Positions 7,913 through 16,428 of a DNA stretch of 64,000 nucleotides are shown here, in pieces. The stretch spans positions 62,001 through 126,000 of the forward strand of contig NZ_JAGGLU010000004.1 of assembly GCF_017874575.1 (NCBI RefSeq). Reading direction: 5' to 3'. Source of the stretch: Lactobacillus colini. GTDB taxonomy: Bacteria > Bacillota > Bacilli > Lactobacillales > Lactobacillaceae. Below the pieces are notes generated by a model that was given only the letters and a program-made list of their open reading frames with translations, was not told the origin of the DNA and made no database searches. Position numbers and translations under genes: made by a program. Each line of letters begins with the position of its first letter. Positions within the stretch are counted from its first letter, which is position 1.

Positions 7913-8938
7913 TTATTTTTTTAAATATTTTAAAGCATCGTCAAAATTAGCTACCGGAATAATTTTCATCTTAGTATGAATTTTTTTAGCAGTTTTAACT
8001 GCTTGTGCATAGTTAGTTTCACTCTTTTTAATACCAACAGGTCGATCAGTCGGCGCAAAGAAAATTTTTATTCCCTGTCTACTTGCGGCAACAACTTTCT
8101 TATCAATGCCACCAATCATTCCTACTTTGCCATTTTCATCAATAGTCCCTGTTCCCGCTATTTTTTGATTGTTACTTAAATTCTGTTTAGCAAAAATCTG
8201 ATAAAGTTCAAGAGTAAACATTAATCCAGCTGATGGACCACCAATCCCATCAACATCAATTTTAATTTTTGGCTTAGTAATAACCTCGGTATGATCGACC
8301 AATTGGATACCGATTCCATTTTTATTAGTGGTTTTTAAATGTACAACTGACCCAGTAAGCTTGATGTATTTTCCATTACGTTTAACCACTATAGCAATTT
8401 TACTTTTAACTTTTTGCTTTTGAATATAAGCTATCAATTCTTTAGTTGATTTAAACTTATGTCCATTAACCTTGACAATAGTATCACCTATTTTAAGTTT
8501 GTCTTTAAAGGTAGAGTTAGGCATAACATTCATCACATAGACGCCCAAATATTTTTTACTATGGTATGCACCAGCCTTTTTAGCTGCGTAATACTTAGCA
8601 TTGTTTTGACTACTTTGCATGTAATACTGCTGCATTTGATTATATGCTTCAGTACCTTGTCTTCCCATCAATTCATCTTGAGAGTAACGAGTTTCATTTT
8701 GATTAAAAAAGCTAGCCAAGTAATCTATTACTACTGCTCTTCGCTCACTTACCGTAACTAAATAAAAATTAGGATTCGCTCCTTTAGCGGGAGATTTAAT
8801 ATATTGACTTACTTGATCCGCACTCCCTGGCGCTTCAATATAATAATTAGTTGGCCACAAGCAAATTACAACTACTGCTAAAAAAATCGCTAATCCTAAT
8901 AGCCATTTTAGTAGTTTAGACTTATCATGTTTTTTCAT
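7913..8938 (-). CDS. ylbL: Membrane-anchored PDZ/Lon-like serine protease (YlbL/SepM family)
   Basis: The 341-residue protein has one N-terminal membrane anchor (about residues 10-28), a PDZ domain (about 130-195) and a C-terminal Lon-type proteolytic domain. The Ser-Lys dyad is visible as Ser236 in GIGGPSAGL and Lys280/281 in GGIDKK, spaced as in Lon. The active site therefore faces the outside of the cell. Streptococcal SepM trims the competence pheromone and Bacillus YlbL is linked to the DNA-damage response. Which role applies here is unknown. It directly follows coaD, and a strong terminator separates it from comEA. Confidence 0.9.
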   Translation of the reverse strand: MKKHDKSKLLKWLLGLAIFLAVVVICLWPTNYYIEAPGSADQVSQYIKSPAKGANPNFYLVTVSERRAVVIDYLASFFNQNETRYSQDELMGRQGTEAYNQMQQYYMQSSQNNAKYYAAKKAGAYHSKKYLGVYVMNVMPNSTFKDKLKIGDTIVKVNGHKFKSTKELIAYIQKQKVKSKIAIVVKRNGKYIKLTGSVVHLKTTNKNGIGIQLVDHTEVITKPKIKIDVDGIGGPSAGLMFTLELYQIFAKQNLSNNQKIAGTGTIDENGKVGMIGGIDKKVVAASRQGIKIFFAPTDRPVGIKKSETNYAQAVKTAKKIHTKMKIIPVANFDDALKYLKK

Positions 8939-9418
8939 TTATGACCACTTTTTCTTTAATGCTTTAGCAACTATATTAGGTACTAATTTAGATACATCCC
9001 CACCAAACATGGCTGTTTCCTTAATCATACTTGAAGAGATAAAACTATTCTCTGGACTAGTTAAAAGCAAAACAGTATTTAACTCTGGAGCCAAAGTTTT
9101 ATTAATTGCAGCTATTTCTCTTTCGTAATTAAAGTCTGCATCATTGCGCAATCCACGCACAATTGCACTAGCTCCAAGTTCACGAGCAACATTAACTGTC
9201 AAATCAGCTGGTCTAGATATTACTTCTACTTCAGGAAAATTCTTAAAAACATCACTAGCAAGATGTAAGCGCTCAGTTTCAGAGAATAAATATTTTTTAT
9301 TAGTGTTAGTCATAATTACAAAATATACTTTATCAAACATTTTGCTAGCAATTCTAACCGTTTCTAAGTGTCCATTTGTAATTGGATCAAAACTACCTGG
9401 AAAAATAGCTTTTGCCAT
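8939..9418 (-). CDS. coaD: Pantetheine-phosphate adenylyltransferase
   Basis: Catalyses the adenylylation of 4'-phosphopantetheine to dephospho-CoA, the penultimate step of CoA synthesis. The 159-residue length is typical. The nucleotidyltransferase motif is GSFDPITNGH at residues 8-17 (T/HxGH signature) and the second signature ISSSMIK lies near 127-133. It starts two bases after rsmD ends; the rsmD-coaD-ylbL order is the widespread Firmicute arrangement. Confidence 0.97.
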   Translation of the reverse strand: MAKAIFPGSFDPITNGHLETVRIASKMFDKVYFVIMTNTNKKYLFSETERLHLASDVFKNFPEVEVISRPADLTVNVARELGASAIVRGLRNDADFNYEREIAAINKTLAPELNTVLLLTSPENSFISSSMIKETAMFGGDVSKLVPNIVAKALKKKWS

Positions 9419-9420
9419 TG

Positions 9421-9969
9421 TTATTTCCTCTCAAAAATTTTAACTTTTGTTCTTCCTAAATGATGATTTTTTATCAATTCGAATCCACTTACATTCGGCA
9501 GATCAGTATGTTCATCAGTTTCAGCTACTATCCAAGCATTTAAGTTTAACAAGTTATATTTAAGTAACAATTGCATAATTTTGATAATTTTTTCTTTAGC
9601 ATATGGTGGGTCTAAAAATACTAAATCAAATTTTCGTCCTTTTTCTGACAAAATTTTTAATGCAACTGTATCTCGCATCTTTAAAATATCAAACTTATCT
9701 GGTTCTTTTGTTAACTCAACGTTTTTTCTAATGATGCTACATGCCTGACCACTAATATCTATCAATACCGCTCCATCATAGCCGCGTGATACAGCTTCAA
9801 TACCTAATGCACCACTACCAGCATATAAATCTAGCACTTGTCCACCATCAAAGAACTGCCCCATAGAATTAAACAATGATCCTTTGACTTTGTCACTAGT
9901 TGGACGAGTGGCATTGCTTTTTAAAGTATACAGATTCCTTTTAGCATACTTCCCTGCTATAACTCTCAA
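9421..9969 (-). CDS. rsmD: 16S rRNA (guanine966-N2)-methyltransferase
   Basis: A 182-residue class I SAM-dependent methyltransferase. Motif I is DLYAGSGALGIE at 47-58 and the catalytic amino-group motif DPPY is at 120-123. Together with the N-terminal RVIAGKYAKRNL and TRPTSDKVKGSLFN these identify RsmD, which methylates G966 of 16S rRNA. The start is a TTG overlapping the ylbG stop (TTGA); a GGAG site lies ten bases upstream and no ATG is better placed. Confidence 0.95.
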   Translation of the reverse strand: MRVIAGKYAKRNLYTLKSNATRPTSDKVKGSLFNSMGQFFDGGQVLDLYAGSGALGIEAVSRGYDGAVLIDISGQACSIIRKNVELTKEPDKFDILKMRDTVALKILSEKGRKFDLVFLDPPYAKEKIIKIMQLLLKYNLLNLNAWIVAETDEHTDLPNVSGFELIKNHHLGRTKVKIFERK

Positions 9970-10301
9970 AATCTGATCTCTCCTCGCTCTTCAATTTCTT
10001 TTTCTGCTGCTTCTTTCAATTCATGTATCAGTTCTTCTTCATGTATTGGATTGAAATTTAGCTTTCCATATGATGAAAATTCAGCTTTTTTTACAAAATC
10101 ACTATGATTCAAATCTTGAATAACTTTATCAGCCTGTTCTGCATTACAATACATGATTACATAGTTTTTTTTGCGTGAAAAGTAAATAATGTTTCCATAA
10201 TGACGCAGCTTATATTGATTACTTGCCTTATCAATCCAAACCACTATTGATTTTCTTTTTTGAAGAGAATTATTTTCACTTTCTTGAAATACTAGTCCCA
10301 T
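9966..10301 (-). CDS. ylbG: YlbG family protein (DUF2129)
   Basis: A 111-residue cytoplasmic protein matching the YlbG family (formerly UPF0298): SIVVWIDKASNQYKLRHYGN, then YVIMYCNAEQADKVIQDL and FVKKAEFS. The biochemical function is unknown. It lies between ftsW and rsmD, the position of ylbG near rsmD in Bacillus. Both ends overlap its neighbours (TAATG with ftsW, TTGA with rsmD), so it is translated as part of this operon. The C-terminus is longer and more acidic than the Bacillus form. Confidence 0.85.
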   Translation of the reverse strand: MGLVFQESENNSLQKRKSIVVWIDKASNQYKLRHYGNIIYFSRKKNYVIMYCNAEQADKVIQDLNHSDFVKKAEFSSYGKLNFNPIHEEELIHELKEAAEKEIEERGEIRF

Positions 10302-11491
10302 TATAGATCTTCCCTTGATGCTAATTTATTTTTGTTGAATTTTTCGGTTGCCGAAATATTTAAAACTAGACCAACACCTGCTGTCAATACCATCATAGAA
10401 GAACCACCGTACGAAATAAATGGTAAAGTTACACCAGTGATTGGCAACAATCCTGCTACTGCTCCAACATTGAACAAGGTTTCAGTGAAAATCATCGTCG
10501 CTACACCAAAGCAAACTAATGAATTAAACTGGGATTTAGCATTTACACCCACTTCCATGATGCGCCACATTAAGAAAAATAATAATCCAAGTATTAAAAT
10601 TGCACCAATCGCACCAATTTCTTCTGAAATAATAGAAAGAATAAAGTCCGTATATGGCTCCGGCAAATAACCACGCTTTTGCATACTATTGCCGATTCCA
10701 ACTCCAAATAAACCGCCATTATGTATTGCATAATATGAGTTAACTAATTGAGCTCCACCAGTCTTTTCTAGTTTAAAAGGATGAGCAAATGCGAGAAACC
10801 TTTGTAGTTGGTATGAATTTTTCATAAATGATGGTGCAAAATTAATCATTAAGAATAAGGTTAATATAATCAATACTAGTAAAACGACTAACCATTGCAC
10901 AGCCTTGTTAGTTGGTATGCCAGATACCAGATACATTACAAAGATAATCATAAATAATATAGCTGCACCACCAAAATCTGGTTCTAAAATGACTAAAAAA
11001 ATCATTATAAAAGAAATAACTGTAGGACCAGATAGATTACTCCATATTTTCCCCGGAATTAATTTTCCATATCTTCGAGCTAGCATATGCGCTAAGTATA
11101 AGACTAGCGACAATTTAGCTATTTCAACAGGTTGAATATTAATAAAGCCTAAATTTATCCAACCGACGGCACCATTAACTGCGGCCTGGCCATGAGTGAT
11201 TATCTTTAAAAGTACCAGGAAAAGTAATAACAAAAAAGAAATAGCTAGATAGCTTAAAATAAACTTTTTACTTTTAAAAATTCTCATACTTATTACTAGT
11301 GACGGCAAGCCCAAAATTATTACAGCAGCTGCAAAATAAATCATTTGTCTAATAGCATATACATTGGCTTTAAATCCATTTACTAATAAAATATCAGAAC
11401 TTGCAGAATACACCATGACTATGCCTAAAGCACAAAGCAATAAATATGGTACTAAAATTGTATAGTCCATGTTTTTAAACTTTTTACGCAC
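10301..11491 (-). CDS. ftsW: Septal peptidoglycan polymerase FtsW
   Basis: SEDS-family glycosyltransferase that polymerises lipid II at the septum with its partner class B PBP. About ten membrane spans, the extracellular signature GGAQLVNSYYAIHNGGLFGVGIGNS and the C-terminal ITGVTLPFISYGGSSM are typical. The frame is open to a GTG at 11539, but a TGn-TATAAT promoter box lies exactly there. I place the start at GTG 11491, eleven bases after AAAAGGAG, giving MRKKFKNMDYTIL. The other SEDS gene in the window (62093-63286) looks like RodA; FtsW is assigned here by the N-terminal context and family resemblance. Confidence 0.88.
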   Translation of the reverse strand: MRKKFKNMDYTILVPYLLLCALGIVMVYSASSDILLVNGFKANVYAIRQMIYFAAAVIILGLPSLVISMRIFKSKKFILSYLAISFLLLLFLVLLKIITHGQAAVNGAVGWINLGFINIQPVEIAKLSLVLYLAHMLARRYGKLIPGKIWSNLSGPTVISFIMIFLVILEPDFGGAAILFMIIFVMYLVSGIPTNKAVQWLVVLLVLIILTLFLMINFAPSFMKNSYQLQRFLAFAHPFKLEKTGGAQLVNSYYAIHNGGLFGVGIGNSMQKRGYLPEPYTDFILSIISEEIGAIGAILILGLLFFLMWRIMEVGVNAKSQFNSLVCFGVATMIFTETLFNVGAVAGLLPITGVTLPFISYGGSSMMVLTAGVGLVLNISATEKFNKNKLASREDL

Positions 11492-11525
11492 GTTCCTTGT
11501 TCTCCTTTTGATACATATCTCACTT

Positions 11526-11554
11526 ATTATATCACTCACTTAAGGCAATAAAAA
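11526..11554 (-). promoter_or_regulatory. ftsW operon promoter (extended -10)
   Basis: Perfect TATAAT at 11526-11531 with the TGA of an extended -10. The -35 (TTTTTA, 11549-11554) is weak and overlaps the typA terminator T-run. It excludes the upstream GTG as the ftsW start. Confidence 0.6.
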
Positions 11555-11586
11555 AAGTAGCTAAGACAATCTTAGTTACTTTTTTA
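11550..11586 (-). terminator. typA terminator
   Basis: A stem of about eleven base pairs around 11556-11581 (inner CTAAG/CTTAG) with a T-run on the minus-strand 3' side. Confidence 0.85.
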
Positions 11587-11599
11587 TAATTATTAAACG

Positions 11600-13441
11600 T
11601 TATTTTGAAGCTTTTTGACGTTTCTTATCAGCTTTTTGACGTTCACTAGTATTCAAAATTTTCTTACGTAATCTAATATTAGTTGGTGTTACTTCACAGT
11701 ATTCATCATCGTTCAAGAATTCAATGGCTTCTTCCAAAGTCATCTTCTTAGGTGTCTTGATAGCAGCGGCATGGTCCTTACCAGCAGCACGGGTATTAGT
11801 TAAATTCTTACCTTTAGTTACATTAACTGCAATGTCACGTTCACGAGAAGACTGACCAACGATCATACCTTCATATACTTCTACACCAGCGCCGATGAAT
11901 AATACACCACGTTGTTCAACTGATTGAAGAGAATAAGTAGTTGACTGACCTTGATTAATTGACACAAGTGCACCATTACGACGACCTGGAGCCCAATTCT
12001 TAACGATCGGCTGATATGAATCAAAAGTATGGTTCAAAATACCATAACCAGCAGTTTGTGACATAAATTCATTGTTGTAACCAATCAAACCTCTTGATGG
12101 CACTAAGAACTCAAGTCTAGTTTGACCATTACCAGTTGGAGTCATGTTCTTCATTTCACCCTTTCTTTGAGAAAGTGAATCAATAACTGACCCTACATAT
12201 TCATCTGGCGTATCAACTTGTACAGCCTCAAATGGTTCACATAATTGACCATCAATTTCACGATAAATAACCTTAGGACGAGAAAGCTGTAATTCAAATC
12301 CTTCACGACGTAATTCTTCAACTAAAATTGATAAGTGCAATTCACCACGACCAGAAACAGTCCAAGCATTAATTTGATCTGTTGGTTCAACCTTCAAAGA
12401 TACATCAGTACGAGTTTGACGAATCAAACGATCCTCTAACTTCTTAGGAGTTACTTGGTCACCTTCACGACCAGCAAATGGTGAGTCATTCGCTACAAAG
12501 TCCATCTGCAAAGTTGGTGGATCAATCTTAAGAACAGGTAATGCTTCTGGTTGTTCAGCTGAAGCAATAGTTTCACCTACGAAGATGTCATTAATACCAC
12601 TAATGGCAATAATATCTCCAGCCTTAGCTTCTTTAATTTCATTACGCTTCAAGCCGAAGTAACCGAATAATTTAGTTACGCGGAAGTTTTGGGTTGAACC
12701 ATCACGTTTCATAACAGTGATATTGTCGCCCACCTTAACCTTACCACGATAAATTCTACCAACACCAATACGACCAACATAATCATCCCAATCAAGCATA
12801 GTGATTTGGAATTGTAGTGGATCATTAGAATTATCAATAGGTGCTGGGATGCTCTTGATAATAGTATCAAAAATAGGATCCATAGTTTCTTCTTGCTTGC
12901 TTGGATCAGAGTCATATGATGAAGTACCATTCAAAGCACTTGCATAAACAACTGGGAAATCAAGCTGTTCATCATTAGCACCTAATTCGATAAATAATTC
13001 AAGAACTTCGTCTAAAACTTCCTTTGGACGGGCACCTGGACGATCAATCTTATTAATGACAACAATTGGCTTAACTCCAGCTTCCAAGGCTTTCTTTAGC
13101 ACAAAACGAGTTTGTGGCATAGTACCTTCATATGCGTCAACTAACAATAAACAACCATCAACCATGTGCATGATACGTTCTACTTCACCACCAAAGTCAG
13201 CGTGTCCTGGAGTATCCAAGATGTTAATAGTGGTGTCACCGTATTTAACAGCAGTATTTTTGGATAAGATAGTAATACCACGCTCACGCTCAATAGCGTT
13301 AGAATCCATCGCACGATCTTCTAAATTCATGTGTTCTGATAAAGTATCAGATTGTTTTAATAATTGGTTAACTAAAGTAGTTTTACCATGGTCAACGTGC
13401 GCAATAATGGCAATGTTTCTAATATCGTCTCTTCTTTGCAA
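11600..13441 (-). CDS. typA: Ribosome-associated GTPase TypA/BipA
   Basis: TypA is an EF-G-like GTPase implicated in ribosome assembly and growth at low temperature and under stress. The G1 motif AHVDHGKTT lies at about 14-22, with DTPGHADFGGEV and NKIDRPGARP following, and the C-terminal TypA-specific domain is intact. The frame is open to ATG 13465, but the GGGGAGG ribosome binding site lies inside that extension. It is correctly spaced only for TTG at 13441, giving about 613 residues that begin LQRRDDIRNI, as in the family. A strong promoter and a terminator-like hairpin precede the gene. Confidence 0.95.
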   Translation of the reverse strand: MQRRDDIRNIAIIAHVDHGKTTLVNQLLKQSDTLSEHMNLEDRAMDSNAIERERGITILSKNTAVKYGDTTINILDTPGHADFGGEVERIMHMVDGCLLLVDAYEGTMPQTRFVLKKALEAGVKPIVVINKIDRPGARPKEVLDEVLELFIELGANDEQLDFPVVYASALNGTSSYDSDPSKQEETMDPIFDTIIKSIPAPIDNSNDPLQFQITMLDWDDYVGRIGVGRIYRGKVKVGDNITVMKRDGSTQNFRVTKLFGYFGLKRNEIKEAKAGDIIAISGINDIFVGETIASAEQPEALPVLKIDPPTLQMDFVANDSPFAGREGDQVTPKKLEDRLIRQTRTDVSLKVEPTDQINAWTVSGRGELHLSILVEELRREGFELQLSRPKVIYREIDGQLCEPFEAVQVDTPDEYVGSVIDSLSQRKGEMKNMTPTGNGQTRLEFLVPSRGLIGYNNEFMSQTAGYGILNHTFDSYQPIVKNWAPGRRNGALVSINQGQSTTYSLQSVEQRGVLFIGAGVEVYEGMIVGQSSRERDIAVNVTKGKNLTNTRAAGKDHAAAIKTPKKMTLEEAIEFLNDDEYCEVTPTNIRLRKKILNTSERQKADKKRQKASK

Positions 13442-13465
13442 AAGAAATTCCTCCCCGAACTTCAT

Positions 13466-13490
13466 AAAAAAACTGTGACTTCAGTCACAG
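13466..13490 (-). promoter_or_regulatory. Terminator-like hairpin with T-run in the typA leader (candidate attenuator)
   Basis: CTGTGAC (13484-13490 on minus) pairs perfectly with GTCACAG (13473-13479) around a short loop, followed by seven T residues. The structure lies after the typA promoter and just before its ribosome binding site, so every typA transcript must read through it. Confidence 0.6.
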
Positions 13491-13556
13491 CCCTTTTATG
13501 CAAAAATAAATAATGCAGTTTGATGAAGCTTTTAGTTCTTATAGTTTCGTTTCTCG

Positions 13557-13585
13557 ATTTTATCAAAAATAAGGAAAAAGGTCAA
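13557..13585 (-). promoter_or_regulatory. typA promoter
   Basis: TTGACC (13580-13585), 17-bp spacer, TAAAAT (13557-13562) with the TGA of an extended -10. This is one of the best promoter matches in the window. Confidence 0.78.
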
Positions 13586-13659
13586 TGCTTAGGCACTAGA
13601 CATTTGACTTTTAATCTTTAATTTTAATAATATTTATTCTAGCACATAATGAAAGATTA

Positions 13660-13688
13660 TTGCCGACTTTAATTGCAATTGCTATAGT
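13660..13688 (+). promoter_or_regulatory. def promoter
   Basis: TTGCCG (13660-13665), 17-bp spacer, TATAGT (13683-13688) with an extended TGC, ending about 48 bases before the chosen def start. Confidence 0.6.
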
Positions 13689-13736
13689 AAAAGTGCTATA
13701 CAATTAATGAATGTATTTAAAGAAGGAGTTTTTATT

Positions 13737-14291
13737 TTGATTTTAATGCATGACATTGTCCGCGATGGCAAACCTGTTTTACGTAAAGTAGCTCAACCAC
13801 TTACCTTTCCATTATCAGATAAGTATAAAAAATTAGCTGATGACATGATGGAATACTTAATCAATTCTCAAGATCCTAAAATTGCCGAAAAACATCAGCT
13901 ACGCGCAGGTGTAGGATTAGCTGCACCACAAGTTGGTGAAGGTGTTCAGATGGCAGCCCTTTTAGTTCCAAACGATAAAGGAGAGATCATCTTTAAAGAA
14001 ACTTTTGTCAATCCCAAAATCATTTCAGAATCAGTTAGAAAAGTTTGTCTTGCAGAAGGTGAAGGCTGCTTAAGCGTTGATAAAAATATCGAAGGCTATG
14101 TTCCTCGTCCTGATAAGCTAAAAATTCGCTATTATACTGTTGACGGTGAAGAAAAGACTATCCGCTTAAAAGATTATCCTGCAATCGTAGCTTCTCATGA
14201 AATTGATCACCTAAATGGTCATCTCTTCTATGATCGAATCAATAAAGAAAATCCATTTACTTTAGATGAAGATACTATTGTTATCTCTTAA
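13737..14291 (+). CDS. def: Peptide deformylase
   Basis: Removes the formyl group from the N-terminal methionine of nascent proteins. The three metal-site motifs are present: [10 protein letters not shown] near 58-67, EGCLSV near 109-114 and HEIDH near 154-158. The insertion-containing sequence and 184-residue length fit the longer Gram-positive type 2 deformylases. The frame is open from ATG 13707, but the AAGGAG site at 13723-13728 lies inside that extension, so I choose TTG at 13737, eight bases downstream. It is a single-gene unit with its own promoter and terminator. Confidence 0.95.
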   Translation: MILMHDIVRDGKPVLRKVAQPLTFPLSDKYKKLADDMMEYLINSQDPKIAEKHQLRAGVGLAAPQVGEGVQMAALLVPNDKGEIIFKETFVNPKIISESVRKVCLAEGEGCLSVDKNIEGYVPRPDKLKIRYYTVDGEEKTIRLKDYPAIVASHEIDHLNGHLFYDRINKENPFTLDEDTIVIS

Positions 14292-14299
14292 AAATATCC

Positions 14300-14326
14300 A
14301 TAAGGCTCCAAAAGCCTTATTTTTTT
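14300..14326 (+). terminator. def terminator
   Basis: ATAAGGCT (14300-14307) pairs with AGCCTTAT (14313-14320), followed by a run of T. Confidence 0.88.
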
Positions 14327-14349
14327 ACATTTATTGCAGATTTTGAAGC

Positions 14350-14378
14350 TATACTTAAACTGTGATTTATGATAGAAT
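14350..14378 (+). promoter_or_regulatory. rpoY-rnjA promoter (extended -10)
   Basis: TATACT (14350-14355), 17-bp spacer and TAGAAT (14373-14378) with a TGA extended -10. The leader is about 75 bases. Confidence 0.5.
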
Positions 14379-14461
14379 ACTGATAACTATTGAATTTTTT
14401 ACCTTATGATTTAAAATTCATTTTCGAACGTTTAACAATAAAAAATTAAGGAGATTAAATC

Positions 14462-14689
14462 ATGATCTACAAAGTTTTATATCAAAAAGACCAGATCGTT
14501 AATCCGCGTAGAGAAACTACTAAAACACTCTTTTTAGAAGCTGACAATGTTGTGCAAGCTCGTACTATGGTTGAGGACAATACCCCCTACAATATCGAAC
14601 TCATCCAAGAGCTAACTGGTAATTCCCTTGCTTATGAAAAGCAAAGTCCCAACTTTAAACTCACAACATTTGGCTCTGACAACGACTAA
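14462..14689 (+). CDS. rpoY: RNA polymerase epsilon subunit RpoY
   Basis: A 75-residue protein of the DUF1447/RpoY family, a small auxiliary RNA polymerase subunit restricted to Firmicutes. Recognisable stretches are [20 protein letters not shown] and [16 protein letters not shown]. It starts with ATG behind AAGGAG. The stop overlaps the rnjA start (TAATG); the rpoY-rnjA pairing is conserved in Bacillus and lactobacilli and supports both assignments. Confidence 0.94.
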   Translation: MIYKVLYQKDQIVNPRRETTKTLFLEADNVVQARTMVEDNTPYNIELIQELTGNSLAYEKQSPNFKLTTFGSDND

Positions 14690-16374
14690 TGAGCGTTAAG
14701 TTAAAGAATAACGAAGTCGGCATTTTTGCTATCGGGGGGTTAGGCGAAATTGGCCGCAATATGTACTGCGTACAATTTCAAGATGAAATTGTTATTATGG
14801 ACTGCGGTATCAAGTTCCCTGAAGATGATATGTTAGGTATTAATTATGTAATATCAGATTATTCATACCTAATAAAAAATAGAAAAAAAATCAAAGCGCT
14901 AGTTGTTACTCACGGACATGAGGACCATATTGGCGGTATTCCCTATCTGTTAAAAAAGATTCCAGAAATTCCTGTTTATGCAACTCCGTTTGCACTATCC
15001 CTTATCAGAGGTAAACTCGAAGAACATGGAATTTTAAATACAAGTGAATTGCATGAGGAACATGAAGATACTGTTTTAAAGTTTCCTAAGCTTTCAGTAA
15101 CATTTTTCCGTACAACTCACTCAATTCCAGATACTTTAGGAATAGCTGTTCATACACCACAAGGCGCTGTACTATTTACTGGTGACTTCAAGTTTGACTT
15201 AACACCAGTAATGAATCAACCTGCGCCTGACTTTCAAAGAATGGCCCAGCTAGGCAATGAAGGTGTATTAGCATTATTGTCAGACTCTACTAATGCAGAA
15301 GTTCCAACATTTACTAAGTCTGAAAGATTTGTTGCTAAGTCTTTGCATAATATCATCAATGGTATTGAAGGAAGAATTATCTTTGCAACTTTTGCTTCTA
15401 ACCTTTATCGTGTTTCAACTGCTATTAAGGCAGCTGTCGATAATGGACGCAAGGTAGCTATCTTTGGTCGTAGCATGGAAAATGGTGTTCAAAATGGTAT
15501 TGATTTGGGTTATCTTTCAATTCCAGATGGAACTTTAGTTGATGCTTACACTATTAACCATACTCCACCTGAAAAGGCCATGATCTTATGTACTGGTTCT
15601 CAAGGTGAACCATTAGCTGCTCTTTCCAGAATTGCTGATGGTACTCATCGTCAAATTAGTATTCAACCAGGTGATACGGTCATCTTTTCTTCCAATCCTA
15701 TCCCTGGAAATACTACTAGCGTTAATCACTTAATCAATAAGTTATATCAAGCTGGTGCTAATGTTGTTCATGGGAAGATTCATAATGTTCATACTTCTGG
15801 ACATGGTGGTCAAGAAGAACAAAAGATGATGATTGAGATTACTAAGCCTGAATACTTTATTCCTGTTCATGGTGAATATCGGATGCAAGTTATTCATACT
15901 GAAACTGCTCAAGCCACTGGTATGTCCGCTGACCACACCTTTGTTTTAAAAAATGGCGACGTCCTAGCACTTACTAAGGATTCAGCCAGACTTGCTGGTC
16001 ATATAAATATACCAGATGTATTTGTAGATACTTCTGGTAGTGCAGATGTAGGCAATGTAGTCGTACGCGATCGTCAGATTTTAGCCGAGGAAGGTTTAGT
16101 AGTTGTTGTCGCAACAGTTGATTATAAGCATCAACGTGTTCTAGCTGGGCCAGATATCTTAAGTCGTGGATTTGTTTATATGCGTGAATCAACTGAGTTA
16201 ATCAACCAAGCGCAAAAGCATGTCTACCATATATTAAGATCTGAAATGGCTAAAGAACCACAACCTAATGAAAGAGAAATCAAAAAGGCTATTATAGAGA
16301 ATCTACAAGATTTTCTATATTCTAAGACCGAACGTCGTCCAATGATTTTACCAATGATTATTGAGAAAAAGTAA
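14689..16374 (+). CDS. rnjA: Ribonuclease J1
   Basis: Main RNase J, with 5'-to-3' exonuclease and endonuclease activity in mRNA decay and rRNA maturation. At 561 residues it carries the full metallo-beta-lactamase signature HGHEDH (75-80), TTHSIPDT near 142-149, GDFKFD near 165-170 and HTSGHGG in the beta-CASP part. The complete catalytic set and the coupling to rpoY distinguish it from the J2 paralog at 1171-2961. A terminator follows the stop directly. Confidence 0.95.
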   Translation: MSVKLKNNEVGIFAIGGLGEIGRNMYCVQFQDEIVIMDCGIKFPEDDMLGINYVISDYSYLIKNRKKIKALVVTHGHEDHIGGIPYLLKKIPEIPVYATPFALSLIRGKLEEHGILNTSELHEEHEDTVLKFPKLSVTFFRTTHSIPDTLGIAVHTPQGAVLFTGDFKFDLTPVMNQPAPDFQRMAQLGNEGVLALLSDSTNAEVPTFTKSERFVAKSLHNIINGIEGRIIFATFASNLYRVSTAIKAAVDNGRKVAIFGRSMENGVQNGIDLGYLSIPDGTLVDAYTINHTPPEKAMILCTGSQGEPLAALSRIADGTHRQISIQPGDTVIFSSNPIPGNTTSVNHLINKLYQAGANVVHGKIHNVHTSGHGGQEEQKMMIEITKPEYFIPVHGEYRMQVIHTETAQATGMSADHTFVLKNGDVLALTKDSARLAGHINIPDVFVDTSGSADVGNVVVRDRQILAEEGLVVVVATVDYKHQRVLAGPDILSRGFVYMRESTELINQAQKHVYHILRSEMAKEPQPNEREIKKAIIENLQDFLYSKTERRPMILPMIIEKK

Positions 16375-16378
16375 CATT

Positions 16379-16404
16379 AAAAAGCCTAATTATTGGGCTT
16401 TTTT
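16379..16404 (+). terminator. rnjA terminator
   Basis: AAAAAGCC (16379-16386) pairs with GGCTTTTT (from 16396), followed by further T residues. Confidence 0.82.
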
Positions 16405-16428
16405 ATTTTTAATAATTTAAATAAAACT

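Noticed and set aside
11489-11539. Longer ftsW beginning at GTG 11539
   Set aside because: The extension is occupied by an extended -10 promoter and the SD sits inside it before GTG 11491.
13056-13478. 140-codon frame antisense to typA
   Set aside because: It is a mirror of the typA coding frame, lacks a ribosome binding site and continues into the typA leader hairpin.
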